Position numbers and translations under genes: made by a program. A stretch of DNA of 49,263 nucleotides from a bacterium (lineage in GTDB: Bacteria; Patescibacteriota; Minisyncoccia; Minisyncoccales; CG1-02-41-26), in assembly GCA_030648255.1 (NCBI GenBank), contig JAUSHZ010000025.1, positions 1 through 49,263 of the forward strand, read 5' to 3'. This document shows, in pieces, positions 16,601-25,110 of the stretch. Under the pieces are notes generated by a model. It was not told the origin of the DNA and did no database searches. It saw only the letters and a program-made list of their open reading frames with translations. Numbering within the stretch: the stretch's first letter is position 1; every line of letters begins with the position of its first letter.

Positions 16601-19600
16601 CTTCTTGCCGCTTGGCATATACCCAATTAACTGCATAAATATTGGCGGTTATATTTCCAACGCCTAAATTTTCTCCATTAACATCAACTGTTTTTACTTT
16701 TAAATCAAATTCCTGATTCTTGGCCACAAAGTATGGGTCTGTTTTAACGCCAATATAATAAGCGCCCGCATGCACAATAAAAGATTGCTGGTTTGAGATG
16801 CTCTGTCCTAAATTATTTTTTACAGTTGAATCCACAACAATTATTCTGCTCCCTTGGCTTGCGCTGTTTTTTAGCATTTCCTGCAAATCGAGTTTTTGTG
16901 AGAATTTAAATTTGCCATTTTTGTCAGTTGTTCCACTGTTTCGGGAAATAAATTTATCGCCATAATAATACGAATTTGAGTAGTAATAGTTGTCGTCCCA
17001 TGAGCCGAAATTAAACCACTCTCCGCCTGCATATTTATCAAAATAATAATTTTGGCTGCTAATTGTGTAGCTTACTTGCGCGTTATCAACTGGCGCGCCA
17101 AAATAATAGTTAGCATCAACCTCAAGGTTTGCTGTGTCTTTGGAAATATACTCGCTCTTTGAAGAGCTCTGGCTAACTTGAAAGGCCGAGGGCACGTATT
17201 CTTTTATATCAAAATACGCGCAATTATAACTACCTTTCACGCAAACACTATATGTCCCAAGAGGAGAATTTCTATCTAGCATAAAATCAAGGCTAAAAGT
17301 TCCAAAATCATTAATATCAATATTTTTATCTAAAATAACAGTCCCCTTAGAATCGTTTGCTTTAACTTCTACTGTTTTGTTATTAAACATTTCATAGTTT
17401 CCATCATAACCAATGCGCAAAATACCTTTAATATGAACTGTCTGTTCTGGCCTATATAAAGGTTTGTCTGTGTATATATAGGTTTTTTTATAGTTAGAGG
17501 CATCTTGGGCCCAATTCATCCCGTCATTATCCTGCATAACTATTGTACTGTCATTTCCTAAGCTAGCCACAATATAGCTAACGCCAAGGGCTGGAGCGGA
17601 AAAAGACAAGCCGTCATTGTTGGTTATTGCTGTTCCAAGCAAATTACGGCTCTTTCCATAAAACTTTATAGTAGCTCCGGGCACTGGCTCTTGAGTTTTT
17701 ATATTAGTTACCCAATAAAGATTTTTTAAACTGTTTATTTGTTCTGTGGATAATCGCTCTTCTGATGACCCTAAATAATCAGTAGCTGGAGCAATGGATT
17801 TTTCAGCCACGGCTAAGTTTGTTACTGTAACATAACTGGTAAATTTTCTACCCTTATTATTTGAAAGCAAGGGGTTTGCCAAAGCAACCACATAATTTCC
17901 AATAGGGTCTGTAAAATAATCCGCCAGGTTAACTGGGAAATAATTATTTATCCAATATCTTTCGGGTAGGCCTATTCTTTTGGTTCTATAATCGCTACAA
18001 GCCGAAGCGTTGATATTATTATCTTCGTACATTTTTTCAAAATCTGAAGCCGATGCTTTACAAATTTCTAAATCAACATAAGAAATATTGACAGCGCCAA
18101 AATTTAAAACAGTGTCCTGCGGAGAGGTAACACTATATCTCTGTTGCAAACCAAAAGCATAAGCGCTACTTGGCTCCATAGACCCTGTCATAAAGCTAAT
18201 TTCTTGTTTTATATTTTGGCCAAAAACATCGTTTATGTCTAAATTAAGATTATAATTGCTATTTGGCGCGAATCCTCCGCTTACTCGAGTTATGATAGTC
18301 CCCACTGGGCAGGGAGATGCCTCGTATGCCCAATCTGATTGATAAAAAGAATTTGTCTGAAAATCAAGATTACCCGTAATTTTTTCTTTTAAATCCTTTT
18401 TATCTGGCGCAAGTAAGGGATTATTTGAACACAAGTAAAAACCGTTTAAGTATTTTTTACTTAAATTATCGTATGCTTTTGCCGAATTACCCAAGCTAAC
18501 TTTTAAGGCAGAATAAACTATGGCCTTATTTGAAATCGTGTTTTTGTTTATTTGTAAGCCGTTTATATTAACTATTTTTTCCAAATCAATACTCAAATAA
18601 TCGCCCGGCTTGATGGCCTCTGCTTTAAAATATATATTTATGGCTTTGCTGTCCTGAATTTTTTCGCAATTTGCCCTGTCATAGCTATTTTCATCTTTGC
18701 ACTTTTTTCCATACTCTATTTTTTGCAAGTTTGTGGCTGTGATACGGCTTCTAGATAAATCTATATCTTCAAAAAAAGTTAAAGTTAAATATCCTTGCGG
18801 ATCAAATAAATTTAAACTGGCCAAATTAGTTCTATCTGAAAATGCAGACCATCTGTTCACAACATCAGCTGTGGCAACATCAATTTTTTTAGCAATATCT
18901 AGAATTATATCTCCCTCAATAGGATAAGCTCTATTTATAGTAATAGTGTAATCCTTTTTAAAATCCCAAAACTTAGCTCGGCCAAATGAATCTTTTTGAG
19001 GATAGATTTCAATAGCAGATTGGTCAACTTCCTCTTTTTGGCCAATAGAAAAATCAAAAATATTTGCCATTGTCTGGCTGATTTTAAAACCAAAACTATC
19101 TCCTGTTTTATACTGCGGGTTGTTGTTTATTTCGTCTTTCGTTTTTGCAGCGTATTGAACTACAAAGGGGACTTCTTTATTGGTGCTTTTGTCAATTATT
19201 TTTATTTCTGCTTTTGTTTTATTTAAATTAATTGGCTGATTAAAATATATTCTTACGGGCTGGTCATAAATTTGGCTGTAAATTTTAGGATAAGTTTCTG
19301 TGTCAGCATACCTTAATTTAAGAACCTGAAACGCGCTTTTAAAATCAGAAACCCCCAAGCCGTCTAGAGAAACAAATCCCTTTTTTACTTCAACCGTATA
19401 ATTGGCTGATTTTTTCAAATAATCTTTTGGAATAAATTGTAAAGTATTGGTGCTAATCCATTTAAACTTTCCTTCGGTTGTTGGGCTTATTTTTACAGGA
19501 ATGTCTTGTTTTTCTAATTGGTCAATGGTTGTCACAGGAACCATTGGGCGGTTAAAAACTACGGTAATCTTAGAGTTTGCTGGAGCTTCGGAATTAGTTG

Positions 19601-20141
19601 CTGGGAAAATAGCAGTTACTTCTGGGTCTTGGGCCACCAAAAAATCGCTAGCTAAAACCTTCCCCTCTCCCAAATCAACTTTGATTGCATAATATCTGTT
19701 TAAGTCCAAGGGTTCTTGGGGCTTAAAAACAATAAAATTAGTATTTACTTTTTGTTCTGTTACTGCCGCCATTGCTCTTTGCGCCTGCCACCAAGCAATT
19801 GGCCCATCTTTTACCCAAGCGCCTTTTATTTCCGGGTCAAAAGTAACGGCTTTTTGGGCCAAAGTTTTATCAACGCCCTTGGGCAAAGAAATTCTTATAA
19901 CAGCTGATTGAGAAATTTTCTCCGGGACTAGTCTATAGCTGTCGCTGTAATATATATTTTGGCTAACTTGCCTGTTGGCAAAAAAATATAAGCCACCTGC
20001 CGCCACTAATACAAAAAACGCTCCCATTGCAATATTGCGAAGACGCAATATCTTTGGGAACGTTTTCTTTGTAATAGGTAATTGCGAAGCTGGCTGTGAC
20101 TGAACTTCTAGGGACGGGGGCGTTTCGGGTATTGTTGTCAT
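13626..20141 (-). CDS. Giant bacterial alpha-2-macroglobulin with intact thioester
   Basis: A 2171-residue protein. An N-terminal proline-rich cytoplasmic tail is followed by one transmembrane helix (about 33-55) and no lipobox, so it is anchored by the helix rather than by lipid. Many Ig-like MG domains follow, one with a Tyr-rich stretch (NYYYSNSYYYGD). The bait/MG7 area carries a glycine run (GGSGGGG). The thioester motif YGCSEQ has Cys1675 and the Gln, followed by an alpha-helical thioester domain and a C-terminal receptor-like domain. Such proteins trap proteases by covalent capture. The convergent PBP1C suggests the known repair/protection pairing. Confidence 0.92.
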   Translation of the reverse strand: MTTIPETPPSLEVQSQPASQLPITKKTFPKILRLRNIAMGAFFVLVAAGGLYFFANRQVSQNIYYSDSYRLVPEKISQSAVIRISLPKGVDKTLAQKAVTFDPEIKGAWVKDGPIAWWQAQRAMAAVTEQKVNTNFIVFKPQEPLDLNRYYAIKVDLGEGKVLASDFLVAQDPEVTAIFPATNSEAPANSKITVVFNRPMVPVTTIDQLEKQDIPVKISPTTEGKFKWISTNTLQFIPKDYLKKSANYTVEVKKGFVSLDGLGVSDFKSAFQVLKLRYADTETYPKIYSQIYDQPVRIYFNQPINLNKTKAEIKIIDKSTNKEVPFVVQYAAKTKDEINNNPQYKTGDSFGFKISQTMANIFDFSIGQKEEVDQSAIEIYPQKDSFGRAKFWDFKKDYTITINRAYPIEGDIILDIAKKIDVATADVVNRWSAFSDRTNLASLNLFDPQGYLTLTFFEDIDLSRSRITATNLQKIEYGKKCKDENSYDRANCEKIQDSKAINIYFKAEAIKPGDYLSIDLEKIVNINGLQINKNTISNKAIVYSALKVSLGNSAKAYDNLSKKYLNGFYLCSNNPLLAPDKKDLKEKITGNLDFQTNSFYQSDWAYEASPCPVGTIITRVSGGFAPNSNYNLNLDINDVFGQNIKQEISFMTGSMEPSSAYAFGLQQRYSVTSPQDTVLNFGAVNISYVDLEICKASASDFEKMYEDNNINASACSDYRTKRIGLPERYWINNYFPVNLADYFTDPIGNYVVALANPLLSNNKGRKFTSYVTVTNLAVAEKSIAPATDYLGSSEERLSTEQINSLKNLYWVTNIKTQEPVPGATIKFYGKSRNLLGTAITNNDGLSFSAPALGVSYIVASLGNDSTIVMQDNDGMNWAQDASNYKKTYIYTDKPLYRPEQTVHIKGILRIGYDGNYEMFNNKTVEVKANDSKGTVILDKNIDINDFGTFSLDFMLDRNSPLGTYSVCVKGSYNCAYFDIKEYVPSAFQVSQSSSKSEYISKDTANLEVDANYYFGAPVDNAQVSYTISSQNYYFDKYAGGEWFNFGSWDDNYYYSNSYYYGDKFISRNSGTTDKNGKFKFSQKLDLQEMLKNSASQGSRIIVVDSTVKNNLGQSISNQQSFIVHAGAYYIGVKTDPYFVAKNQEFDLKVKTVDVNGENLGVGNITANIYAVNWVYAKRQEVSGVFSYQWEEKKDIVKTINFGTDSNGDWKDKIKLDKEGQYDIELTSHDRPGNLIKSKTSIYVYGEGQASFNFDDGTTLDLKASKTELKAGEQGQLIIKSPYLKSKALITIERGKIFDYKIVDFTGNILGYNFTATDDYSPNVFVSVLLQSSDPAVKFGSQEFRINSDKSKINLEVLSDKKFYKPGDNVNLSVVAKDSAGNPLKTEVSVAVVDLSVLALEGNPKKDPLIFFYNGFPLTVSTASNIKNKIVRIDPVDISNTKGGSGGGGADNKTRGDFRETAFWSAVVQTGDDGKAQVSFKLPDNLTTWQTEVLGITKDTKLGVSYIQFQSKKDLMVVPLKPRFIVPEDTFSVGAQIFNQSDSDKTFQVTFKSDTLESSDNNVEKTVRINKGEQKTIYFAAKAPAKFNEGVHTFTITAKGDGLEDSVAGSIAVRQNSTYEVTASANYTQGDTAREIIYLPENVSPINGDLTLRSSATLAVFLSDALNYLINYPYGCSEQISSKLKAIAIIKNGLQIPNLADKFKLEKVEYKDKIYTIDQLVDIGLADIYKNQNYDGGFNAWGYGSSQYFVTLKVVDALNALKKANYPVNSDSLNRGADYLYAYYNNPQRNITSDEKISLALVLMQTDRYKNNSNLAGEMRAIINNASMINDKLSQKALGELGVLVNMGLFDASAKTKINNSLDNRINIDSRGAFLEGKQNNYYYNYFESTIGDTALYLKSLSLGKRDTAITDKIIRWLLSSRDKDGAWGSTQNTLAVVEAFTDYLSWKKETKSVYTLDTLINGKSIDTFSFNVSTILNQNKKTIPVSDLKIDDYNTLELKKTGSGSLYYDMALKYYLNGNVQPRDEGFTITRQLYALDDKAGNTPLIKAKAGDLVREHLTVVVPVERRNVQIEDFIPAGLEIVDLSLATESKDLRFNQIEVKAPEIYPDFKEIRDDRAYVYVSNLKAGVYEFDYYLRALVPGSYSQLPAIVSEMYTPENFGRTGSFNFQVTN

Positions 20142-20146
20142 ATGAT

Positions 20147-21085
20147 TTAATTTGTTAAATATTTTGCTTTATTTATTAAATGCTGGCCTAATGTTGGGGC
20201 AAAGATAGTTTCTCCGCTTGGAGCGCTTAAATAAAACCAGTAATCCGAATTTTTAGGATAAATTGCCCCCATAATGCTTTCTATTCCTGGGTTACAAATT
20301 GGGCCAATAGGCAAGCCAGCATATTTATATGTATTATATAACGATTCAACATTTTTATCAACTAAGCTTGGGTGCTGTGAGGTTAAAAAATACAACAAGG
20401 TTGAGTCAACTTGCAAAGGTAAATTATTTTCTACTCGTTTCCATAAAATTCCAGCTACAATTTTCTTGTCATTGTCTGTTTTAACTTCCTTTTCCAAGAT
20501 TGAGGCCATGGTGATAATATCAAAAACTGTTCGTTTTTGTTTTTTTATTTCTTCTCTTAAATTTTTAGTTAATTTTTTATCAAAATTATTTAAAAATTGT
20601 TTAACAATATCTTCTTGAGTGGCTATGGGGTCAATCAAATAACTATCTGGAAATAAATATCCTTCCAGCCCCACGCCCAAAACCAAATCCAAAAATTCAT
20701 CTTTTTTAACTAAACGCGCTTGGGCTAAAATTCGAGCAATATCATTTGTGGTTTTACCGGGAGCAATTAAAATATTTATGGGGACAGATTGAAATTTTGT
20801 AAATTTTTCTATTAAATCCTTGCTTGTAGAGCCTTTTTTAATTAAATATCTCCCAGCCTTCATTTTTTTAAAATTTCCTGAAGTAACAGCGTCCCAAACA
20901 AACATCAGCCTGCTACCAATATACCCTTGGTTTTTTAAATTACTGGCAATTTGCAAAACATTGTCCCCTCTTTCAACTGTAAAAAACCCTTCAGCTTGAG
21001 GGTTATTCCAAAATATATCTAAAAAAATACCTGCAACCACAGCTATTAAAACAGCAAACAATAAAATTTTAAAATACTTAGCCAT
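20147..21085 (-). CDS. mltG: Endolytic murein transglycosylase MltG
   Basis: A 312-residue protein with an N-terminal transmembrane helix (about 5-25), a LysM-like segment (FFTVERGDNVLQIASNL) and the YceG/MltG catalytic core. ASILEKEV gives the catalytic Glu (about 198). LPLQVDSTLLYFL, YNTYKYAGLPIGPICNPG and WFYLSAPSGETIFA are family signatures. It cuts nascent glycan strands at the membrane. It lies 5 bp upstream of the alpha-2-macroglobulin gene, in the same direction, so the two are likely one transcript. Confidence 0.92.
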   Translation of the reverse strand: MAKYFKILLFAVLIAVVAGIFLDIFWNNPQAEGFFTVERGDNVLQIASNLKNQGYIGSRLMFVWDAVTSGNFKKMKAGRYLIKKGSTSKDLIEKFTKFQSVPINILIAPGKTTNDIARILAQARLVKKDEFLDLVLGVGLEGYLFPDSYLIDPIATQEDIVKQFLNNFDKKLTKNLREEIKKQKRTVFDIITMASILEKEVKTDNDKKIVAGILWKRVENNLPLQVDSTLLYFLTSQHPSLVDKNVESLYNTYKYAGLPIGPICNPGIESIMGAIYPKNSDYWFYLSAPSGETIFAPTLGQHLINKAKYLTN

Positions 21086-21275
21086 TTCATTTAATTTATT
21101 TTACCAAAAAATCACCTAAAAGACGACTTTTATTTACTCTTCTCTACGGAGTATTGGATTTTTATAAGAAATAATTCGTTCCAATATTTTAGTGGCCATG
21201 CTAAGATAACGAAAAGTGTTTTTAGGTGTTGCTCTTAGATGTCCAGTTTAGCCCTTTAAAAGGAGTGGTGACACA

Positions 21276-21644
21276 ATGTCGAGAAAGAGAAATCGAGATA
21301 ACACAAAACCCTCAACAGACAGAGTGACTCAAGACGAGCATGTTATAATGCTTTTTCATGCAGAACACAAGGCTTGGCATAAACTCTTCAGAGATCGCTC
21401 AATCCGTGAAATAATTAAAGTGCTTCAGAGGATTGAGAAGGGATGCACAACAACGCCAAGAAAGAAACACCGACTAAAAAAAGAGGGTTTAACGAAACAC
21501 CACCTAACTCCAAAAAGTAGAAGATCTAGAGATAGAAATGTCTTAATGCTTTATTGGGAACACCACGAAGCATGGCATCTACTTTTCGGGGACCTTTCAA
21601 TTCATGAAATAATTAAAGTATTACATGATATTGAAAAAAATTAG
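21276..21644 (+). CDS. Small protein with two HxxWHxLF repeats (degenerate HNH-like)
   Basis: A 122-residue protein made of two related halves: HAEHKAWHKLFRDRSIREII and EHHEAWHLLFGDLSIHEIIK, each followed by a helix and basic stretch. The second half is preceded by LTKHHLTPKSR. HH...H...WH spacing suggests a metal-binding, HNH-like fold, but a nuclease activity is not established. It has a strong Shine-Dalgarno (AAAAGGAGTGGTGA), unlike most genes here, and its own terminator, hinting at separate origin. No matching family name is certain. Confidence 0.6.
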   Translation: MSRKRNRDNTKPSTDRVTQDEHVIMLFHAEHKAWHKLFRDRSIREIIKVLQRIEKGCTTTPRKKHRLKKEGLTKHHLTPKSRRSRDRNVLMLYWEHHEAWHLLFGDLSIHEIIKVLHDIEKN

Positions 21645-21665
21645 GATAACTCGACTATCTAAAAC

Positions 21666-21694
21666 AAAAAGACCTTTTTCAACAAGGCCTTTTT
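21666..21694. terminator. Intrinsic terminator
   Basis: AAAAAGACC pairs with GGCCTTTTT (one mismatch) between the plus-strand repeat protein and the minus-strand kinase pseudogene. T-runs on both strands allow it to serve both. Confidence 0.75.
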
Positions 21695-21703
21695 GCTTAG
21701 CGA

Positions 21704-22469
21704 TCACTTTTTCAGCTTAACAAAGAAAGTTGACCCTTTGTTCTCTTCTGACTTAAGCCAAATCTGCCCTTTGTGTAAGTCAACCACTTGTTTAATATAA
21801 TATAAGCCCAGACCAGTTCCTTGATCTGTGGCAAGGCGAGCGCCTTTTGTTCGGTAAAAACCTTGAAATATTTTCTTTTGCTCCTTTTCGGGAACGCCAA
21901 TACCGTCATCAGCCACAGAAAACAAATAAGAGTCAACGTTGTCTTTAATTGCTAACTGCACTTTGCCCCCTTGTCTTGAATACCTAATGGCATTAGAAAG
22001 CAAATTGCCAAACATCCGTTTTAATCTATCTCTATTACCCGAAATAAAAGCGGTCTCCATGTATGCCTTTATCGCTATTAAAAGCTGCGTGGCATTTAGA
22101 ACTGGCCTTGGGATAGTCCTGTCCCGGAGGTGAATAATCTGGAGAGTTGGGTGGTTCTGAGTCAACAAAAAAGAAAATGTTATTTTCTTTTCTGCCCATT
22201 AAATAAATAAATCTTATGTCGGGATTAACCTTTAAGGCCTTTTGTAAATCATTCTTTAAAGATAAATAATCGCTATTTTGCAAGTCAGATTCTGAGCCGC
22301 TTAAGTTTTTAATAGATTCAACGCTAATCAGTTGAGCAATAGTATTTGCTCTTTTTAACAACGAACTTTCTTCTGATAGCTTAACAGTAAAAAAAACATA
22401 AACAGAGGCGGCCATGCCTAAAACAAAAATAACCACCGCTAATAGATATAAATATTTTTGGCTTTTCAT
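21704..22469 (-). pseudogene. Sensor histidine kinase with internal deletion and frameshift
   Basis: Two overlapping frames are parts of one gene. The 5' frame (22035-22469) has a transmembrane helix and a Cache-like sensor (DIRFIYLMGRKENNIFFFVD). The 3' frame (21704-22168) starts inside the ATPase domain with N-box NLLSNAIRY, DDGIGVP and GTGLGLYYI. The second transmembrane helix, HAMP region and the HisKA phospho-acceptor are missing, and the halves are out of frame near 22050-22090. It cannot make an active kinase. A dispersed repeat lies just upstream at 22524. Confidence 0.8.
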
Positions 22470-22523
22470 TATTTTATTCTATATCTTAATTCTATCACAA
22501 CAGCAAAAAACAACAAAAGCCAA

Positions 22524-22543
22524 AAATTGTGGCTGACCCCATT
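22524..22543 (+). repeat. Dispersed repeat AAATTGTGGCTGACCCCATT, copy 1
   Basis: Twenty bases identical to 31540-31559 in the same orientation. A shorter relative (GAGTTGACCCCTATTTCC) is at 28401. Such solo pieces look like ends of REP- or IS200-type elements, but no transposase is next to them. Confidence 0.6.
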
Positions 22544-22571
22544 ATCCATTATCCCACAATGTTAGGAGCTG

Positions 22572-25010
22572 TTAATTATTAAACCTGCGTTTATGGTTAC
22601 ACATAATCTTAACTACCTCGGCCCAAAGAGTAACAATTAAAGCAACACTTAAAACCAATAGCCAATGAGTTGGCCTAAGAGGCTGGGTGTCTAAAATTCG
22701 ATTTAAAGCTGGCAAATAAATAGCAACAAAAGTAAGTAAAATTCCATAAAGCACGCCTAAAAACAAAAGCTTATTTTGAAAAAAGTTCTCGGTTTTGAAA
22801 ATAGTTCTTTTTAAATTTTTAAAAGAGAAAATGTAAATTAAATCAACCATAGCAACTGTTGCAAAAATAAGAGTGCGGGCAAAGTTTAAATCTCCGCTTT
22901 TCTTCAAAAAATACCAAAAGATAAGCAAGCAAAGAAGCCCAACAATAAAACTGATTCCAAAAATTAAAAACTTCATTGAATTAGAGAGAATGCTTTCTTT
23001 TTGAAGGTTTTCGGGCCTTTGTTCCATAAGGTCTTTTTCTTTAGGCTCAAAGCCCAATATAATGTCAGATGGCCCGTCGCAAATAAGGTGAAGCCATAAA
23101 ATTTGAACTATTGTAAGAGGGTAAGGCAAATTTAAAATAATAGAGCCGAAAATCAAAAAAATCTCAACAAAAGAATTAGAAAGAACATAGCTTACAACTT
23201 TTTTAATATTGGAAAAAATTAACCTGCCCTCTTCCACAGCCGCAATAATTGTTTTAAAATTATTGTCTAGTAAGATTAAATCTCCAGCTTCCTTAGCCAC
23301 TTCAGAGGCGCTTCCCACAGCAATGCCAATATCGGCTTTCTTTAGGGCTAAAGCGTCGTTTACGCCATCCCCAGTCATTGCCACTACCTCTCCATTGTCC
23401 TGAAGCGCTTTTATTATTTTTTGTTTTTGATGAGGAGTAACCCGAGTAAATAATAAAATATCTTTTATTTTATTTTTTAATTCTTCTTCTGAAATAATTT
23501 CCAGCTCTGCCCCCTCTAACACATTTTTGGGCTCTAAATTAAAACCTAGATTTAAAGCTACTCTTTCGGCTGTTTTCCGATAGTCGCCAGTTACTATTTT
23601 AACTTGAATACCAGCGCTTTTTGCAATTAAAATTGCTTCTTTTGCATCTTTTCTAATTGGGTCAACAACGCCAACCAAGCCAAGCCAAGAGAATTCTTTT
23701 TTCTCCTGTAAGTTCCCTTCTTCTTTAAAAGCCACCCCCAAAACTCTCAACCCTTCGTCTGCCCATTCTTCAATTTTCTCTAAAATTTTTTCTTTCTCTC
23801 CATCCAAGCTCTGGCAAAATGGGAGAATGATTTCTGGAGCCCCTTTTAAAAAAGCGACTTCTTTGCCCTTAACTTCGTTTATAGTTATTGAATATTTCTT
23901 TTCGCTGTCAAATGGTTCTTCGTAAACCCTTTTTGTTTGGTTAAAAATTTTCTGGGGGTCAAACATTTTTTCATTTTTTACATAATCCCAAATAGCAACC
24001 TCCAATCCGCTTCTTTGTTCGTTGTTTAAGGTTAAAGCAAGCAACATATTTTCTTTGTCTGAAAAATCTGTTTTTACAACCTTCATTTTTCCTTCAGTTA
24101 AAGTTCCTGTTTTATCAGTACAAATAACTGAAGCCGAACCCAAAGTTTCAATTGAAATCAATTTTTTAACCAGCCCGTTTCTTTTTAATATCCTCCTCAT
24201 CCCAAGAGCTAAAATAACGGTTATTGCTATTGGTAAACCCTCAGGTATTGCCGACACTGCCAAAATAATAGCAAGCCTAAACATTTCCAAAGTATCTACC
24301 CGATAAAACAACCCTACTAAAAAAATAACCAAGCAAACAATAAGAATAATCTTGCCTAAACTTTTTGAAAATTCATCAAGCCTTAACTGAATCGGCGTTT
24401 TCCTTTCTTTTATCTCGGATAAATTCTTTTCAATTTTCCCAATCTCTGTTTCTTTTCCAGTATTTAAAACTTCCATAATCCCCCTGCCAAAAATCACTAC
24501 AGTGCCCATAAAAGCGAGGTTGCTTTCTTCTTCTACTGTTTTTATTACCGCCTCTTCCTCGCCAGTTAAAATTGCTTCATTTATTAATAAATTGACTCCT
24601 TCAATTATTTTTCCATCAGCTGGAACTTTGTCTCCAGAGTTTAAAATAACCAAATCGCCCGGCACCAATTCCCTTGATTCAATTTCCTTTCTTTTGCCTT
24701 CTCTGATAACTATAGCTTTTGGCTTTAAAATTTTTCTAAGAGCAATTAAGGTTTTTTCAACATGATATTCTTGGAAAAATCCCATCAAGGTATTAAGCGC
24801 CACTACCGACCAAATTAAAATCACATCAAAGTATTCTTTGAAAAATAAAGAAATAAGCCCAATAACAATTAAAATATAAATTAAAGGGCTCTTAAGCTGA
24901 GCCAATAAAATTAAAAACCAGCTGGTTTTCTTTTTAGATGGAATTGAATTTTCACCAAATCTGTTTCTCAGCTCTAAAACTTGTTTTTCGCTTAATCCTT
25001 CTTGCAACAT
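22572..25010 (-). CDS. P-type Ca2+-transporting ATPase (type IIA-like)
   Basis: An 812-residue protein with the complete P-type core: actuator TGEE, the M4 motif PEGLPIAITVILALGMRR (calcium-pump type), phosphorylation Asp299 in DKTGTLTEG, a KGAPE nucleotide-domain motif, TGD and TGDGVNDALALKKADIGIA in the P domain, and C-terminal transmembrane helices. It is shorter than animal SERCA, as expected for bacterial PacL/LMCA1-like pumps. It likely exports Ca2+ at the cytoplasmic membrane. Ion specificity is inferred from M4 and is not proven. Confidence 0.88.
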   Translation of the reverse strand: MLQEGLSEKQVLELRNRFGENSIPSKKKTSWFLILLAQLKSPLIYILIVIGLISLFFKEYFDVILIWSVVALNTLMGFFQEYHVEKTLIALRKILKPKAIVIREGKRKEIESRELVPGDLVILNSGDKVPADGKIIEGVNLLINEAILTGEEEAVIKTVEEESNLAFMGTVVIFGRGIMEVLNTGKETEIGKIEKNLSEIKERKTPIQLRLDEFSKSLGKIILIVCLVIFLVGLFYRVDTLEMFRLAIILAVSAIPEGLPIAITVILALGMRRILKRNGLVKKLISIETLGSASVICTDKTGTLTEGKMKVVKTDFSDKENMLLALTLNNEQRSGLEVAIWDYVKNEKMFDPQKIFNQTKRVYEEPFDSEKKYSITINEVKGKEVAFLKGAPEIILPFCQSLDGEKEKILEKIEEWADEGLRVLGVAFKEEGNLQEKKEFSWLGLVGVVDPIRKDAKEAILIAKSAGIQVKIVTGDYRKTAERVALNLGFNLEPKNVLEGAELEIISEEELKNKIKDILLFTRVTPHQKQKIIKALQDNGEVVAMTGDGVNDALALKKADIGIAVGSASEVAKEAGDLILLDNNFKTIIAAVEEGRLIFSNIKKVVSYVLSNSFVEIFLIFGSIILNLPYPLTIVQILWLHLICDGPSDIILGFEPKEKDLMEQRPENLQKESILSNSMKFLIFGISFIVGLLCLLIFWYFLKKSGDLNFARTLIFATVAMVDLIYIFSFKNLKRTIFKTENFFQNKLLFLGVLYGILLTFVAIYLPALNRILDTQPLRPTHWLLVLSVALIVTLWAEVVKIMCNHKRRFNN

Positions 25011-25098
25011 AATATTTATTTTACTATACCAAAAAACCGCCTCATTGGCGACTCAGTATTGTATAATACTTTCACTTGCGGCTTAATGAAATTATTAG

Positions 25099-25104
25099 TA
25101 TCAT
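25099..25104 (+). promoter_or_regulatory. -10 box of the sensor kinase gene
   Basis: TATCAT ends 6 nt before the ATG at 25111, giving an almost leaderless transcript. A TATAAT at about 25062 is a second candidate that would leave a leader of about 40 nt. Confidence 0.4.
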
Positions 25105-25110
25105 AATAAA

